Below, piece after piece: positions 47,301 to 57,915 of a stretch of 64,000 bases of DNA. How positions within the stretch are numbered: the stretch's first letter is position 1; the number at the start of each line of letters is the position of its first letter. Below the pieces are notes generated by a model, which worked only from the letters and a program-made list of their open reading frames with translations, had not been told where the DNA came from and made no database searches. A program made the position numbers and the translations under genes. The DNA is from Zygnema cylindricum (lineage: Eukaryota > Streptophyta > Zygnematophyceae > Zygnematales > Zygnemataceae), in assembly GCA_037447655.1 (NCBI GenBank), contig JBBHKE010001038.1, positions 1-64,000 on the forward strand, in the 5' to 3' direction.

Positions 47301-49501
47301 ATAATTATTACACTCTACCAAAAAAAACAATACTACCTCTTTTATCTAATTTTGACAGTTGAGAAACTTGGAGAAAATTTGTCTTATGTTTACTCACAAG
47401 CGTGTCAATTTAGTGAGGTTGCCAATCTCCGGCGCAATAATCCCATGAAGAGACGAGAAATACCTATTTTTTCCACCCATACCTCGATAATTGAGTTTCT
47501 ATGAAGAAAACATGAAAATGATCACACATACACACAAGTTTGATTGGCAGAAGCACTGAAGAAAAAATCCCAATGGAATTAATAAGAGAACTTATGCGCA
47601 ATTAAAGTTATCCTCTTGTTTTACGTCATTTCTCGCATATAAATACGTTGTCACTGTGCAAACATGAAGCTGATTGGTTCACGAATCAGGAAAGAAATTC
47701 TGTGAAGTACACCTCACTCAATGTATATGCCAGAAAATGCAATGGAAAATATCCTATGTAATCTCTTGGTGCGTCTACGTTTACTGAAGAGCAACCTAAA
47801 CGCATTTTACTGTACTGCCCTTTAGTTTTACTAACGTTCATTAGCTGGTATTCACTGTTATTGAAACTCCAAATAGCATAGTAAAAATACAGGTTCAAAA
47901 CTGACCATTAGGTGTCCGTATAAACATGTAAGGAATGAAAAGTTGTTTTTTCGCTTTTTTCATGTTTTAAAATGGTTAGTTTTGTCAAGTTTTCAGTGAC
48001 AATGCTAACACCGCAATTCCTACAGCGAAGGCGTCGACCAATTCACATTTCCGAATCTCATGTTGCCTTTTAAAATTTTTCTTGAATTAATGTGGCTTTG
48101 ATAGGGAAAAGCATATTAACTGGTAAGTAACGTGTGTCATTCCAAAACCACCATTTGATCATCCAATATTGGCCATACAACAGTTGACGTTTCCCAGAGA
48201 TGTGAAGAACGTGTTTCTGTTTCACACAAAACTTAGTCGCCCATAATCTGATCTATACTCAACGCCGTCATTTTAATTTTTGTCTTCTTCTCGAGTAGAG
48301 CCTTCCGAGGCTCAAGTCTCACCTGTCGTTTGGCTTTATTTCCCTTTGTCTTCAGTTTCACTCTAGTCTCTTTTCATAATGCTCATTCTTCAAAGTTCCT
48401 TTGGTCAACTTATGAACAAGAATAGCTCGTAAATTTGCAAATTGCCATAAATAATTTTTCCTTTATAAAAATATTAACTTTGCGCAAATATTTTGTAATC
48501 TTATCTGTTGGGGTGGCAATGACCAGGAAGGCTCAAGAATGCTCCAACCAATGTCCAACAATGTCGAACAGCTCCCGACCATGTCAGTCAAAGGTCCAAG
48601 AATGTCCGACTATGCATACAATGCAATTCCATGCCTTGTACTTATACCCAATCTAAATGCCCAATAATATCTTGCAATGTCATCAATGTCCCAAAATGTC
48701 AGAAAATGCCCGGCAATGTTGATGCTGATGTCTAGTAAGGTCAAGCGATGTAAGACAAAAAGAAAAATGCGCATTAAGGATACCTGGAAAATCACAGAAA
48801 TTTACATCTAGAATGTACAGTAATGTCCAATGAGAAGAAGAACCACACAAGTAAGAAAACACGCCGCAATGTCCACAAAATTCCGGATGCTCATCAAGGT
48901 CATCCAGGCCCAGTAGTGTGCACTTCCAAATGTACATTTATATCCAGAATGCGACAAATGTCCCACAGCGTGCACCAATGTCCACCGATGCGTGACAATG
49001 CGAAGAAACATTGTTGGCAAAGCTTCATGAAAACATTTCGATGAAATTGGCAATGTAAGGCGGCAGGCAACAGGGTCCACAAAGTTTGGGATACCGGGGA
49101 AGGACCAGTGACGCACATTTTAGAAGGGATAATCGGATCTGATCCGGACCGGAAACACGTCGATGATTGACCCTGATTTTGCTGGCATGACGCCAGCCGC
49201 CTGATTTGTCTGATCTTCAAAAAAAAACGACGATAACGAACAATTTATGTTCCCTCGACATTGATAATCAGGCACGTGTCGAGTGACATCGCACGTGTGA
49301 CAGCACATTTGGCCAGTGGGAGGGAAGGAACACCCCGCACGTGTGAGTGGCAAAGGAGGGATGGGGAATGCTGGGAAGGAGGAGAGAGAGGGAAGACGTA
49401 CGGTCGGAGGGGTCCATCGCGACAGTGGCGGCGCTGGCGCACACGAGCGCCACGTGGCACATGGCCAGAAGCGTCGCCGCGGTGGCCGTCGTGGTCGCCA
49501 T
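40215..49501 (-). CDS. Secreted LRR / EGF-like / Pro-rich / L-type lectin protein
   Basis: Exons from 3' to 5': 40215-41365 (TAA), 41784-42067, 43727-43798, 43965-44036, 44328-44399, 44680-44754, 45112-45183, 45488-45559, 45683-45754, 46001-46072, 46194-46265, 46435-46506, 47134-47205, 47398-47463, and a probable signal-peptide exon 49402-49501. From 47463 to the stop the frame holds through every GT-AG junction (765 residues). The order is about 13 LRRs, a Cys-rich EGF-like module, a ~146-residue proline-rich hinge and a ~237-residue legume-lectin-like domain at the C terminus. No membrane segment or kinase follows. It is predicted to be an extracellular or wall protein. In plants LRR-extensins join LRR to Pro-rich tails, and lectin receptor kinases put the lectin first and a kinase last; this arrangement matches neither. 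The phase mismatch between the signal exon (phase 1) and 47463 (needs phase 2) shows that at least one exon, probably the N-terminal LRR cap, is missing from my model. Confidence 0.85.
41784..42067 (-). CDS. Exon: last LRR and Cys-rich EGF-like module
   Basis: The exon enters in phase 2 and leaves in phase 1. It starts NVTSNYLTGPVAS, completing the last LRR, then HPACNELMTNCLLGN (LRR C-cap-like Cys pair). The Cys-rich part follows with KCPPRDQRTKEECEAFC, GGPCGGRGICSN and FKCTCDKGYNN...FACVG. The CxxxGxC...CxCxxGY spacing is that of an EGF-like fold. It links the LRR solenoid to the proline-rich hinge. Confidence 0.85.
42068..43726 (-). other. Largest well-defined intron of the LRR-lectin gene
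   Basis: It contains a GC-richer block at 42940-43210 (GGCCGCGGCCG, several GTACGG motifs) unlike its surroundings, perhaps an old transposon. No exon was supported there. Confidence 0.5.
43727..47463 (-). CDS. LRR exon array (12 symmetric exons)
   Basis: Twelve consecutive exons begin with the last base of a codon and end after the second (symmetric phase). Ten are exactly 72 bp, one is 75 bp (44680-44754) and the first is 66 bp (47398-47463). Each encodes one plant-type extracellular LRR of the form xLxxNQLSGxIPxSIGQLxSLxxL, for example YLHNNALTGSIPDSIGQL and DLSGNQLNGTIPESFGQL. The exons are very alike in sequence. This is the mark of repeated exon duplication. The intron lengths range from about 120 bp to about 630 bp. 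The array gives the concave ligand-binding face of the protein. Confidence 0.9.
47464..49401 (-). other. Long 5' intron(s) of the LRR-lectin gene; missing cap exon
   Basis: At least one exon (phase 1 in, phase 2 out) should lie here. A Cys-containing open stretch at about 49050-49220 on the minus strand is a candidate, but I see no LRR-cap signature. 48530-48990 is a degenerate AATGTCCAACAATGTC-type repeat. Confidence 0.4.
48530..48990 (+). repeat. Degenerate ~10-bp repeat (CAATGTCC)
   Basis: CAATGTCCAACAATGTCGAA, AATGTCCGAC, CATCAATGTCCC and similar units recur with drift over about 450 bp. It explains the many short frames on both strands. Confidence 0.65.
49402..49501 (-). CDS. Probable signal-peptide exon of the LRR-lectin gene
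   Basis: The ATG at 49501 opens MATTTATAATLLAMCHVALV followed by CASAATVAMDPSD: a short Ala/Thr n-region, a Leu/Ala/Val core and small residues before a possible cleavage after CASA or ATVA. A GTACGT donor follows at 49401. It lies on the right strand 1.9 kb upstream of the first LRR exon. Linking it to that gene is inference, and the phases show an intervening exon is still missing. A long opposite-strand frame covers the same DNA but looks like a shadow. Confidence 0.5.
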
Positions 49502-50513
49502 GTCGCAGTGCGCAACCGTCACGTCACGCTGCTCGGGAGAGGGCTGGAGAGAAAGAGAAGCTACCCGGATGGGATTTTCTTATTTTTTTGTTTTGTCCTT
49601 TTTGTTTCTTTGGTTCCATTCTTCGAGAAGCGTCCGTACGACGCGCGTGCTTCCTTTCGCGCCTTCCGCGGGTCTTTCCTCCAAAGCGGCTGCGAGTCGC
49701 GACCTTTAAAGGAGAACATGACGGAAAGAGAAGTATGTCGTCCAAAACAATAAGGAAACGAAAAACGGTTAGCTGCTGCTAATCTGTTAGTGAGGGTTTC
49801 CGTGTTCTTTTGTTTTATTTAAAAGGAAAAAGTTTTCGTTTTTAGCGTATGGAACGGGCGTGTACAGGTACAGTACTTTACAGTATAGAAAAGGTACAGT
49901 GCCGTACAGTACCTTTCCGTCGGAGTATTTCCACTTTTCTTGGATCGTAGCGATCCGAAGGCGACGCTACGATTGAATAACATTCGAAATGGCCGCGGGC
50001 AGCGCGCACCTCTACCGCATACAGCGCTGCCACGTGTCTCGAATGAGTCATTCACTGTCCTTCAAATATCGTCACGTCTCCAAGTGACGTCGCATCGCCA
50101 CGTTCACGCGAAAACAAATTTGCGGCAAAAGCAGATTCTCGAAAAGTTGGCCGATCTATCCATTTGTCACGCTGGCATTTACGGAATAGATTGGATTCTG
50201 TAAACATGGAAATGCCGTAATGAAAATTTTGGAAGCGAATACCTTTGGATCGAAGATATGGCCTCCACCGTGGAGTCACGCCTTAAGCTGCTCGCAGAAC
50301 CCGACAGTCCTCTTTCTGCGAGACAATATATCGTACACGTAGTTCGGTGCACGTGACGCTACTTTGTGATGTCATCAAAAAAGGTTGAAAGCGCCACGTC
50401 GGACATCGAGATTTTATCTTGACTTTGTCGGTACAGTTCTGTAGTGTGCACCCTTAGAAACAGTAAAGGAGTGTGCCCATGCAGCCCACACTTTGAACTG
50501 GCATTGCATTGCA
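49502..50513. other. 5' flank of the LRR-lectin gene
   Basis: GC-richer near 49500-49720, then AT-rich. 49865-49920 holds repeated GTACAG/CTGTAC palindromic words around GGTACAGTGCCGTACAGTAC. No gene was seen. It is the presumed promoter region if 49501 is the start. Confidence 0.4.
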
Positions 50514-51352
50514 TAGTGTTGGGTATCGGGTAGATTCATATCGCGATAATCTCGATATTCGATATATCGAATATCGATAGAGGAGGATCCTCGATATATC
50601 GTACCGAGACCAACATAAATCATCGCGATATATATCGCGATATATAGTATTTTTTAAATATTTTATTTTTATTTTTTTATATAATATGTTATTTTAGCGA
50701 AAAAGTCAAATTGTCTAATACGCCACGTACGCCGTGATTTTCGTTCCGTGACTTAAAGGTAGACGCCGCAAAATGTAACCGACAAAAAAGTACTAATTCT
50801 GAAATTCTAATGATTAATTATTTGGGGTATGGTTACACGAGGAGGTCTCTGTAATAGTACGGACTGCAAAATTTATGTATTACAGAGGTCTCGGGTACAT
50901 CGCGTATCTTTTGTCAAAAAGTTTTACATACGTGTTCTGATATGAGTGGTTTCACGTAAGCTGACTACCAAATCTCAAAAATCATCGAATATCTGGAAAC
51001 CGACCTTTTTCGTCTGGAAAATCGTACTTGCGTATGATGTACATGTACTTCACAAGTGTACCTCGTCAATGTACCTCAGAGATCTCCTTCACTCTGCTGA
51101 CTTTCAGGAAAAAACTGTATTTCTTTCCGGCAAAGATTTTACAGTCACTTTGTCCGAAGTCACGAGACTTTGAAAACCTGTGGGAATTTTTTTTTAGCTT
51201 CGATATATTGACGATACGATATATCGGCGATATATCGGCGATATATTGCGATAATTTGAAATTCGATATATCGAAGCGATATATCGAATATCGGGTACCT
51301 GAAATTCGATATATATCGAATATCGGCAATGGGTCCTCGATACCCAACACTA
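50514..51352. mobile_element. hAT-like element rich in CGATATATCG motifs
   Basis: Ends are TAGTGTTGGGTATCGGG and GATACCCAACACTA. Dense CGATATATCG/TATCGATA words occur at both subterminal zones (50530-50650, 51195-51340). The 8-bp flanks do not match, so the target duplication is lost or a rearrangement occurred. It lies in the direction where the Myb gene's 3' exons should be. Confidence 0.75.
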
Positions 51353-51356
51353 CAAA

Positions 51357-51482
51357 TTACCATAATTAAACAATTAGAATGTATGTTTTTTTTCAAAATT
51401 TTCAAATTCTTAATTAGCGTAAACCACGGTAATTATTCATATACGCTAAAGAAACTTCTACGCTAATAGCGATTGGCGGTGT
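51357..51482. mobile_element. Partial TA-duplicating MITE
   Basis: It ends ACGCTAATAGCGATTGGCGGTG followed by TA, read in two pieces. Its left part (AATTACCATAATTAAACAAT) recurs at 59846-59915, where it is cut by a GA repeat. Confidence 0.6.
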
Positions 51483-51554
51483 ACTATATGCCCATGGGTA
51501 ATTAAAAAAATGGTTTTTAGAGCTCGTTCATTTCATACCAGTGTTGTCGTGTTT

Positions 51555-51564
51555 NNNNNNNNNN
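51555..51564. other. Assembly gap (10 N)
   Basis: Ten N directly before a GA microsatellite. The true distance is unknown, and the Myb gene's last exon(s) could be affected. Confidence 0.98.
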
Positions 51565-51785
<221 letters not shown>

Positions 51786-51925
51786 AACGACTTGGACTGA
51801 ATAACTTTGAATCGAATTCCACGTTTTTTTATGTTCTGGATGCGCTTAAACATGAGGTTTTCCAGGCTTGTTTCCCTTAACCATCAAAATCCCTAAAAAC
51901 TAAAACTTTCATTCGAAAAGCCTAC

Positions 51926-54900
51926 CATTGTAAATAACAACCGTTCCTCCTCCGAGTTGCCATTTTTTCTGTAATTGTACGCCAATCAAGGTTATCGGAA
52001 AGCTGCAAAAACCAACCAATTTGGTGTGTGCCACCTGGCAATCAAAAGGTTTGCCCTCCAAATAACTTCCCATACTTGCCTTTGATTAAACGAGTTTTAA
52101 CATTGTTACCATAAAAACGCATTATGTAGACTTCAATTACTATAAAACACACTCTTCTTGATGAGCAGTAACAAAGGTGTTCCCACTGGTTACCAAATAT
52201 AAGTCCTAGGATTTAGAGCAAACACCTCCAAATAAAACTACGTACTATTTATTACAGAATTACAAAAATATCAAGATTTTCCTATTCTCGTAGCACACAA
52301 CTATTAGCTGTCATATAGAAGGAACTACAAAAAGTCAAAAAAGGGGCAGAAGTTTGAACCCCTGAAATAAAACGACAAACATAAACAAAAAATATCTTGG
52401 GCAAAATTTTTGCATCCAATGAGAAAATGCTATACATTAAATATTTAAGGTCTTAAACATTTTAGAACTATGCCTTTCATGTGACTTAAGTACTTGTTTA
52501 GACTTAAGTACTAAACATCTTAGAACCAACGAACATTTTTGGGCAGTCAAATGCATTTGACCCTATGATCAACCGTTCGATTTTTGTTTCGAGGCAAGTG
52601 ATCGTGATGTCACGATTGAAAACCGGAAAAACTCTGTGATGAGAGAAAGTACTTTTGACTGCTTGAAAAATGTCTAACAATAACAATGATGGGAAGTGTA
52701 GTTTTACTGTACTTATCATATCAGTTGTAGTTGTAGTTTACAATGCAAAGAAGGAGAAGAAAGAGAAGGAGGAGGAGAGAAGTCCAACCCTTCGTGCTCC
52801 TGTATGTACAGTCACATTATTCGCTTCCCTAATTGCAATTTGCTCTTGAACGATAAAACTAAGTTTCTCCATGTCTTCATTTTTCCATTTACCTGAAAAA
52901 AAAATTGCTTCACTGGTAGTCCCGTCATCTTCCGATTCCAATAACGCTATTAACAGATTATTGTCATTGTTATTTTATTCTATTTTCCAATGAAGCTTTC
53001 AGGTTTCAGGACCTCCATTGCCCATCACTCTTAGAGTTAATGATTCTGATTCCCGTGAGTGCTGTTTTGACCCAAAATCGTAAATTAGTGCTATAACAAT
53101 AAGTGGCCCATAATGAGCCGCATTGCAAAACATAATTTAGTGTGGTTAATCTTAATAAAGTGATAACGTTAATAATTCACTAACTCTAATAGCAATGGGC
53201 AGTGTTCTATTATAGTAAAAGGAGAGGTTTTCTGATTTCGAACCTAAATTCAGGAAGCCTTCCCATTGGTTTCAGCAAAGATTTGTACAAAAAGATTTTC
53301 TTAAGTAAAAAGATTGAAGTCATGGTCATGGTTTAGAAATCCTTCTTTGCCATACTAGGAAATTAATAAAAACCACAAGTACGGAACCCGGGATTTAAAA
53401 GCTTTCTTTCCTTACCGCTTTCGATTTGGTCGTCATGCTTCATATCAACCCATTTGTTACTAATGGAAGAACTCCACCTTCCCATAACTTGTTCAAATTT
53501 GGCCCATTTGGGTCCGTGTTCCTTATAGAGCCTTGAAAACACATGCAACAAAAAAACATTTAATTTTCAACGTTCTAAACTAAACAAAAAGAATAAATAA
53601 AACACATCCGACGTTGACAAAAGAACGTCAAATAGATGTTTTTAAATCGCAAGTTTTGAGCAACATCGTGCAAGTAACACCAATACATGGACTTTCAGAC
53701 GATGGCATTCATTAAAATAGTACGCAACTACAACGAATACACCTCTTTCGGGTTACCTTTTTAGGGTTTCCTCTTCCTCCTTACTCCATGGACCCATGTG
53801 ATTTCCCGGATGGAGAAGCCCAAAGGCACGCTGACGCAAGGAATATATTGTGCGGTGAGGTAAACAAGAGGCTGCAAAACAAAAAACATAAAAACTCGGT
53901 AAATCGTGCATGAGTTACAAAAAAGGCCACAAATCTAGGATTTTAAAGCAAAAGCAAAGGACATTGTTACTTTCCTATGACGGCTTACATCTGATCCGAA
54001 CTTCAAAAGAAAAAAGTGGGAAAACAACTCAGGTGAAAGAAAACAACAATTTGCTTTCCTCGCAACAAAGTCCATTCAACTCCAGGAAAGGATTTTTAAT
54101 CGAAAGGACAGAAAATAAGGTTGGCAAACTAAGGCGATACAGAAAAGGAGGACAAACAACAATTCAGAACAGTCGAGCACCAGCAAAAAATAACCTTTGC
54201 TTGCATTTCTATGAAAAGATAGTGTTCCAGACCAATTTGTTTCCATAAGAAGCCTTTAAATCGGTCCTTTTAATTAGGAGAAAATAAGCCTTCTTCGAGT
54301 GACCGATTATGCTCCTGCATAGATTTCACAGAAAGGAAAACATATGTACACGCTCATTCCAACATGGTATGAGAAAAGCGTTTAAAAACGTCTAAAAAGC
54401 ATTATAATAGAATGTAGAAGCGTTTAGAAAGCTTCATTAATTTCAATACAGAGAAAGATTGCAATTGACATTGAAGATCCCGAAAACCGGTTTGGTTGCA
54501 ATTAGCTTGGACATGCCAGCAACAAAAAGTGCAAGAGGGAGGGAGGGAGAGGGGGAGAGGGAGAGAGAGAGAAAGAGAGGGAGAGAGGGAGAGAGGGAGA
54601 GAGGGAGAGAGGGAGAGAGAGAGAGGGAGAGAGATAGAGATACCCGATGTAATTGGTAAATTGCTGCTAGGAGAATTTTTTCCTCCACTTCATCAAATTT
54701 GCCATGTTTAAAGGGAACCGTGTCCTCTTTAACTGTCGACTCCCTGCGAAAAAAAAACACTTCGGTAGGAAGATCCTCTAAGCTATATGATTTTCCTTTC
54801 GAAGCTATGAGCATTTCCAGTCTCTTGGCAAAATGTGTATGTGAAAAAGTGCCATCCTTCTTACCTTCAAAATTATCTCTTTCAAAAATATTCTGAGCCT

Positions 54901-55540
54901 CAATGGATGTCTTCGGTACCTGGTTTTCTTCCTTTTCCTTTCCCAATTTTTCTACTTTAGATACCCGATTTTTTATTTTTTTTCTATTTCCCTTTTCCTT
55001 TTTACCTCTCTTTTCCACCTTTTCTCCGCCTTCCCGCTTTTCTCCCTCTTCCTCTCCATTCCTGACCGATTTTTCTTCCATCCTTATCTCGTTCGCCACA
55101 GAGAATGACTGATTCGTCCCTAAAAACACAGCTCTCTCCCCTCTCGCTTCTCCTTCCTCCCCTTTTTCTCTGTTTACATCTTTCACAATTTTGTCGACTA
55201 CGGAGCTTTCTTTCTCCATCTTTTTCTTTTTCTTCTGAAGTTTCTTTTCTCTCTTTTCAATCATGACCTCTTCAAACTCTTCTCTCTCTGCTGTTTCGCT
55301 CTCTATCTCCTCACTCCCTCCTGTAACCTCTCCACTCCCTCCACTCCCTCCTGTACCCTCTAGCTCGCCTCTCTTTTTTTCTTCCATTCTTTCTTCAATC
55401 CTTTGGAACTCAATACTCCCTTTCTCCCTAGTTTTTCTCTTTACCCTCCTCTCCCTCTTTTCATTTCGCCGACTCTCTTCCATCTCAACTCCCACAAGAT
55501 CCTGTTTTGAGAAACAATATTTATCCAACTTCTCCGCCAT
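51926..55540 (-). CDS. Myb/SANT DNA-binding protein, REB1/TTF1/DMP1-like (partial)
   Basis: Exons: 55540-54644, 54314-54233 (or 54266-54233), 53871-53757, 53531-53416, 52892-52810, 52002-51926; the phases agree at each junction. The first exon is a 299-residue, highly charged Glu/Lys/Arg region ending in the first Myb repeat (FKHGKFDEVEEKILLAAIYQ). Later exons give LWKQI then SCLPHRTIYSLRQRAFGLLH, HMGPWSKEEEETLK then LYKEHGPKWAKFEQVMG, NKWVDMKHDD, GKWKNEDMEKLSFIVQEQ and NLDWRTITEKMATRRR. Spaced Trp residues and LPxRT are typical of REB1/TTF1-type Myb proteins, which bind rDNA terminators or promoters; that target is family knowledge, not shown here. An in-frame TAA lies in the longer form of exon 2. 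The exon after 51926 was not found. The start was taken as the first ATG in frame (55540). Confidence 0.78.
54270..54272 (-). other. In-frame TAA in an ancestral Myb exon
   Basis: With the acceptor before GAGCATAATCGG (54314), the exon reads EHNRSLEEGLFSPN, TAA, KDRFKGFLWKQI. Four bases after the TAA, a second acceptor (TTTTCTCCTAATTAAAAG, exon start 54266) restores the same frame and leaves the stop out. Confidence 0.7.
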
Positions 55541-55966
55541 TATCCTCTCTCTCTCGTTCTCTCTCCCTCGTTCTCCCTCTCTCTCTCTCTCTCCTTCCTC
55601 TTTTTTCTTTCCCACATACGTATAACTCGCTTACTCTAATATTTATTCATGTCCCTTTTTCCTCTTCTTTTCTCCCCTTTGTTCTTTAACCACCACCTTC
55701 CAGGTCCCCGACGTCGTTCTATCCCTCTTTTTATCTCTTTCTCTCTCCTTCTCTCTCCTTCTCTCCTTCCCCTCTCTTCTTTTCCTCTCTCTTTCACTCT
55801 CTATCTCTTCTCACTATTCTTCCTCTCCTTTCTCCTCGCTGTCATCTCATAAATCCCAAACAAACTGCCTGTTATTTTATTTTTTTGTATTCTTTGTTCC
55901 TCACTTCGCAAAGTTGTTATCTTGTGAGTTGTCACTCTTGTTGACTTCTATTTTTTTTTTTTTTTC
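55541..55966. other. 5' flank of the Myb gene, CT-rich
   Basis: CT-rich simple sequence at 55545-55600 and 55730-55810. No second gene was supported. The 18-bp minisatellite starts just beyond, so it lies within 450 bp of the presumed start codon. Confidence 0.5.
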
Positions 55967-56908
55967 GTTAGGTCTTGTTTAAAAATTAGGTCTTGTTTCA
56001 AAATTAGGTCTTGTTTCAAAGTTAGGTCTTGTTTAAAAACTAGGTCTTGTTTAAAAATTAGGTCTTGTTTCAAAATTAGGTCTTGTTTCAAAATTAGGTC
56101 TTGTTTCAAAATTAGGTCTTGTTTCAAAGTTAGGTCTTCTTTCAAAATTAGGTCTTGTTTCAAAATTAGGTCTTGTTTCAAAATTAGGTCTTGTTTCAAA
56201 GTTAGGTCTTGTTTCAAAATTAGGTCTTGTTTCAAAATTAGGTCTTGTTTCAAAATTAGGTCTTGTTTCAAAGTTACGTCTTGTTTCAAAATTAGGTTAT
56301 GTTTCAAAGTTAGGTCTTGTTTCAAAATTAGGTCTTGTTTCAAAATTAGGTTATGTTTCAAAGTTAGGTTATGTTTCAAAGTTAGGTCTTGTTTCAAAAT
56401 TAGGTATTGTTTAAAAAATAGGTCTTGTTTAAAAATTAGGTCTTGTTTCAAAATTAGGTCCTGTTTCAAAATTAGGTCTTGTTTCAAAATTATGTCCTGT
56501 TTCAAAGTTAGGTCTTGTTTCAAAATTAGGTCTTATTTCAAAGTTAGGTCTTGTTTCAAAATTAGGTCTTGTTACAAAATTAGGTCTTGTTTCAAAATTA
56601 GGTCTTGTTTCAAAATTAGGTCTTGTTTCAAAGTTAGGTCTTGTTTCAAAATTAGGTCTTGTTTCAAAATTAGGTTATGTTTCAAAGTTAGGTTATGTTT
56701 CAAAGTTAGGTCTTGTTTCAAAATTAGGTATTGTTTAAAAAATAGGTATTGTTTAAAGATTAGGTCTTGTTTCAAAATTAGGTCCTGTTTCAAAATTAGG
56801 TCTTGTTTCAAAATTATGTCCTGTTTCAAAGTTAGGTCTTGTTTCAAAATTAGGTCTTGTTTCAAAATTAGGTCTTATTTAAAAGTTAGGCCTTGTTTCA
56901 AAATTCAG
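55967..56908 (+). repeat. 18-bp minisatellite with 324-bp higher-order unit
   Basis: GTCTTGTTTCAAAATTAG (18 bp) repeats about 52 times with point variants (GTTATG, GTCCTG, GTATTG, TTAAAAA). Because 18 is a multiple of 3, frames stay open on both strands (LKQDLI-type on minus, CFKIRS-type on plus). A variant string starting GGTTATGTTTCAAAGTTAGG at 56349 is repeated at 56673, exactly 324 bp (18 units) away, with the same order of variants after it. Confidence 0.95.
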
Positions 56909-57199
56909 ACGTAAGCGCTTGATAATGATCATTAGTGTGATACAATTTTGTCAAAAGGAATAGTTTTTGGTTTTGGGAAAATCTCGGTCGTCGGGCGTCC
57001 GAAAAGACGAAAAGTGAAGCTGGATACTTGGCTTGTCCACTGGTTGCGGTGCATCAGAGGTCGCAAAAGTCAAAATTTTACATAACCGAAACCGGCCGTT
57101 TTTTCTTTTCAAAATTTGAGTAACCGACGCCCGACCGGGTTATGTCACGCTCCAAAATTGTTAACCGTTAACCGACCGGCGTTTACGAAAATAAAAGTT
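56909..57199. other. Spacer, no gene seen
   Basis: GC-richer spacer with GGTCG/GACCG words at about 57085-57180. No exon was supported. Confidence 0.4.
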
Positions 57200-57232
57200 A
57201 CATTAGAAATGCACCGGGTGCATTTCTAATGT
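57200..57232. repeat. Perfect 33-bp odd palindrome
   Basis: Sixteen-base arms (ACATTAGAAATGCACC and its exact complement) surround a single G at 57216. It would form a perfect hairpin or cruciform. Confidence 0.95.
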
Positions 57233-57910
57233 TGTGTCTCGGTCAAAAACTAATCGCGATAGAACCTATACCAATATTTATCGCTTATCGAACATTAGGG
57301 GTCTCGATATGTCGGTCAGAAACCAACAAATTCCTTATCGGCGAAAAGTGAAAAAAAATAGAGTATGCTGTATAATGGTACTTTGTATTATATCGCATTA
57401 TATTTTTCATTGTATAAAGCGTGGCATGCCACGTTTGACAATCTTTTCCGTACTCTATTTAACGGAAGAAAGGAAGTTCAGCACACCGAAATAAGTCGTA
57501 CATATATATGGTATGAACCGTCCAATTATTTGCCGATAGTTATCGAACCGGTTTATTGCGATAAGAAACTGAATATAGGTTTCTCCTTGTGAAAAAACCG
57601 CCACCAATATATTGTGCCAATTTATCGTTCATCGATAAGCAAAAAAAAGGACCATATCGGTATCAGCATATGGCTAACGATACATAACATTATTTTCAAA
57701 GGGTTTGAACTTTTAGATGCATGGGGCAAAAACCAACTGAGCCCCAAGAATACAAGTTTGTACTATTCTGCTACCATTCTAGTAATATTGGCAATATTCG
57801 GTGTAGTGTTGTTTCAAGATAAAAAATTAAAAACAAAATAAGAGGTACGACGTGGTACGGAAAAGAATGAATTTCTGTAAAGTACCACAATTTTCGTCTA
57901 ATGGAACTTC
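57233..57910. mobile_element. Decayed hAT-like copy and a Harbinger-like MITE end
   Basis: TCTCGATATGTCGGTCAGAA, GCGTGGCATGCCACG and GTATAATGGTA-like blocks match the hAT family in reverse. The right part ends ...TAATGGAACTTCACCC followed by TAA (57913-57915), the end of the GGGTGAAGTTCCATTA MITE type. The borders between the two are unclear. Confidence 0.5.
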
Positions 57911-57915
57911 ACCCT

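Noticed and set aside
49261-49782. 173-residue plus-strand frame
   Set aside because: It is Arg-rich, antisense to the signal-peptide exon and GC-driven, with no recognised motif. The minus strand has the better signal peptide and donor.
55948-56914. Long repetitive frames on both strands (LKQDLI and CFKIRS types)
   Set aside because: An 18-bp repeat unit keeps frames open by arithmetic. There is no start context, splice link or domain.
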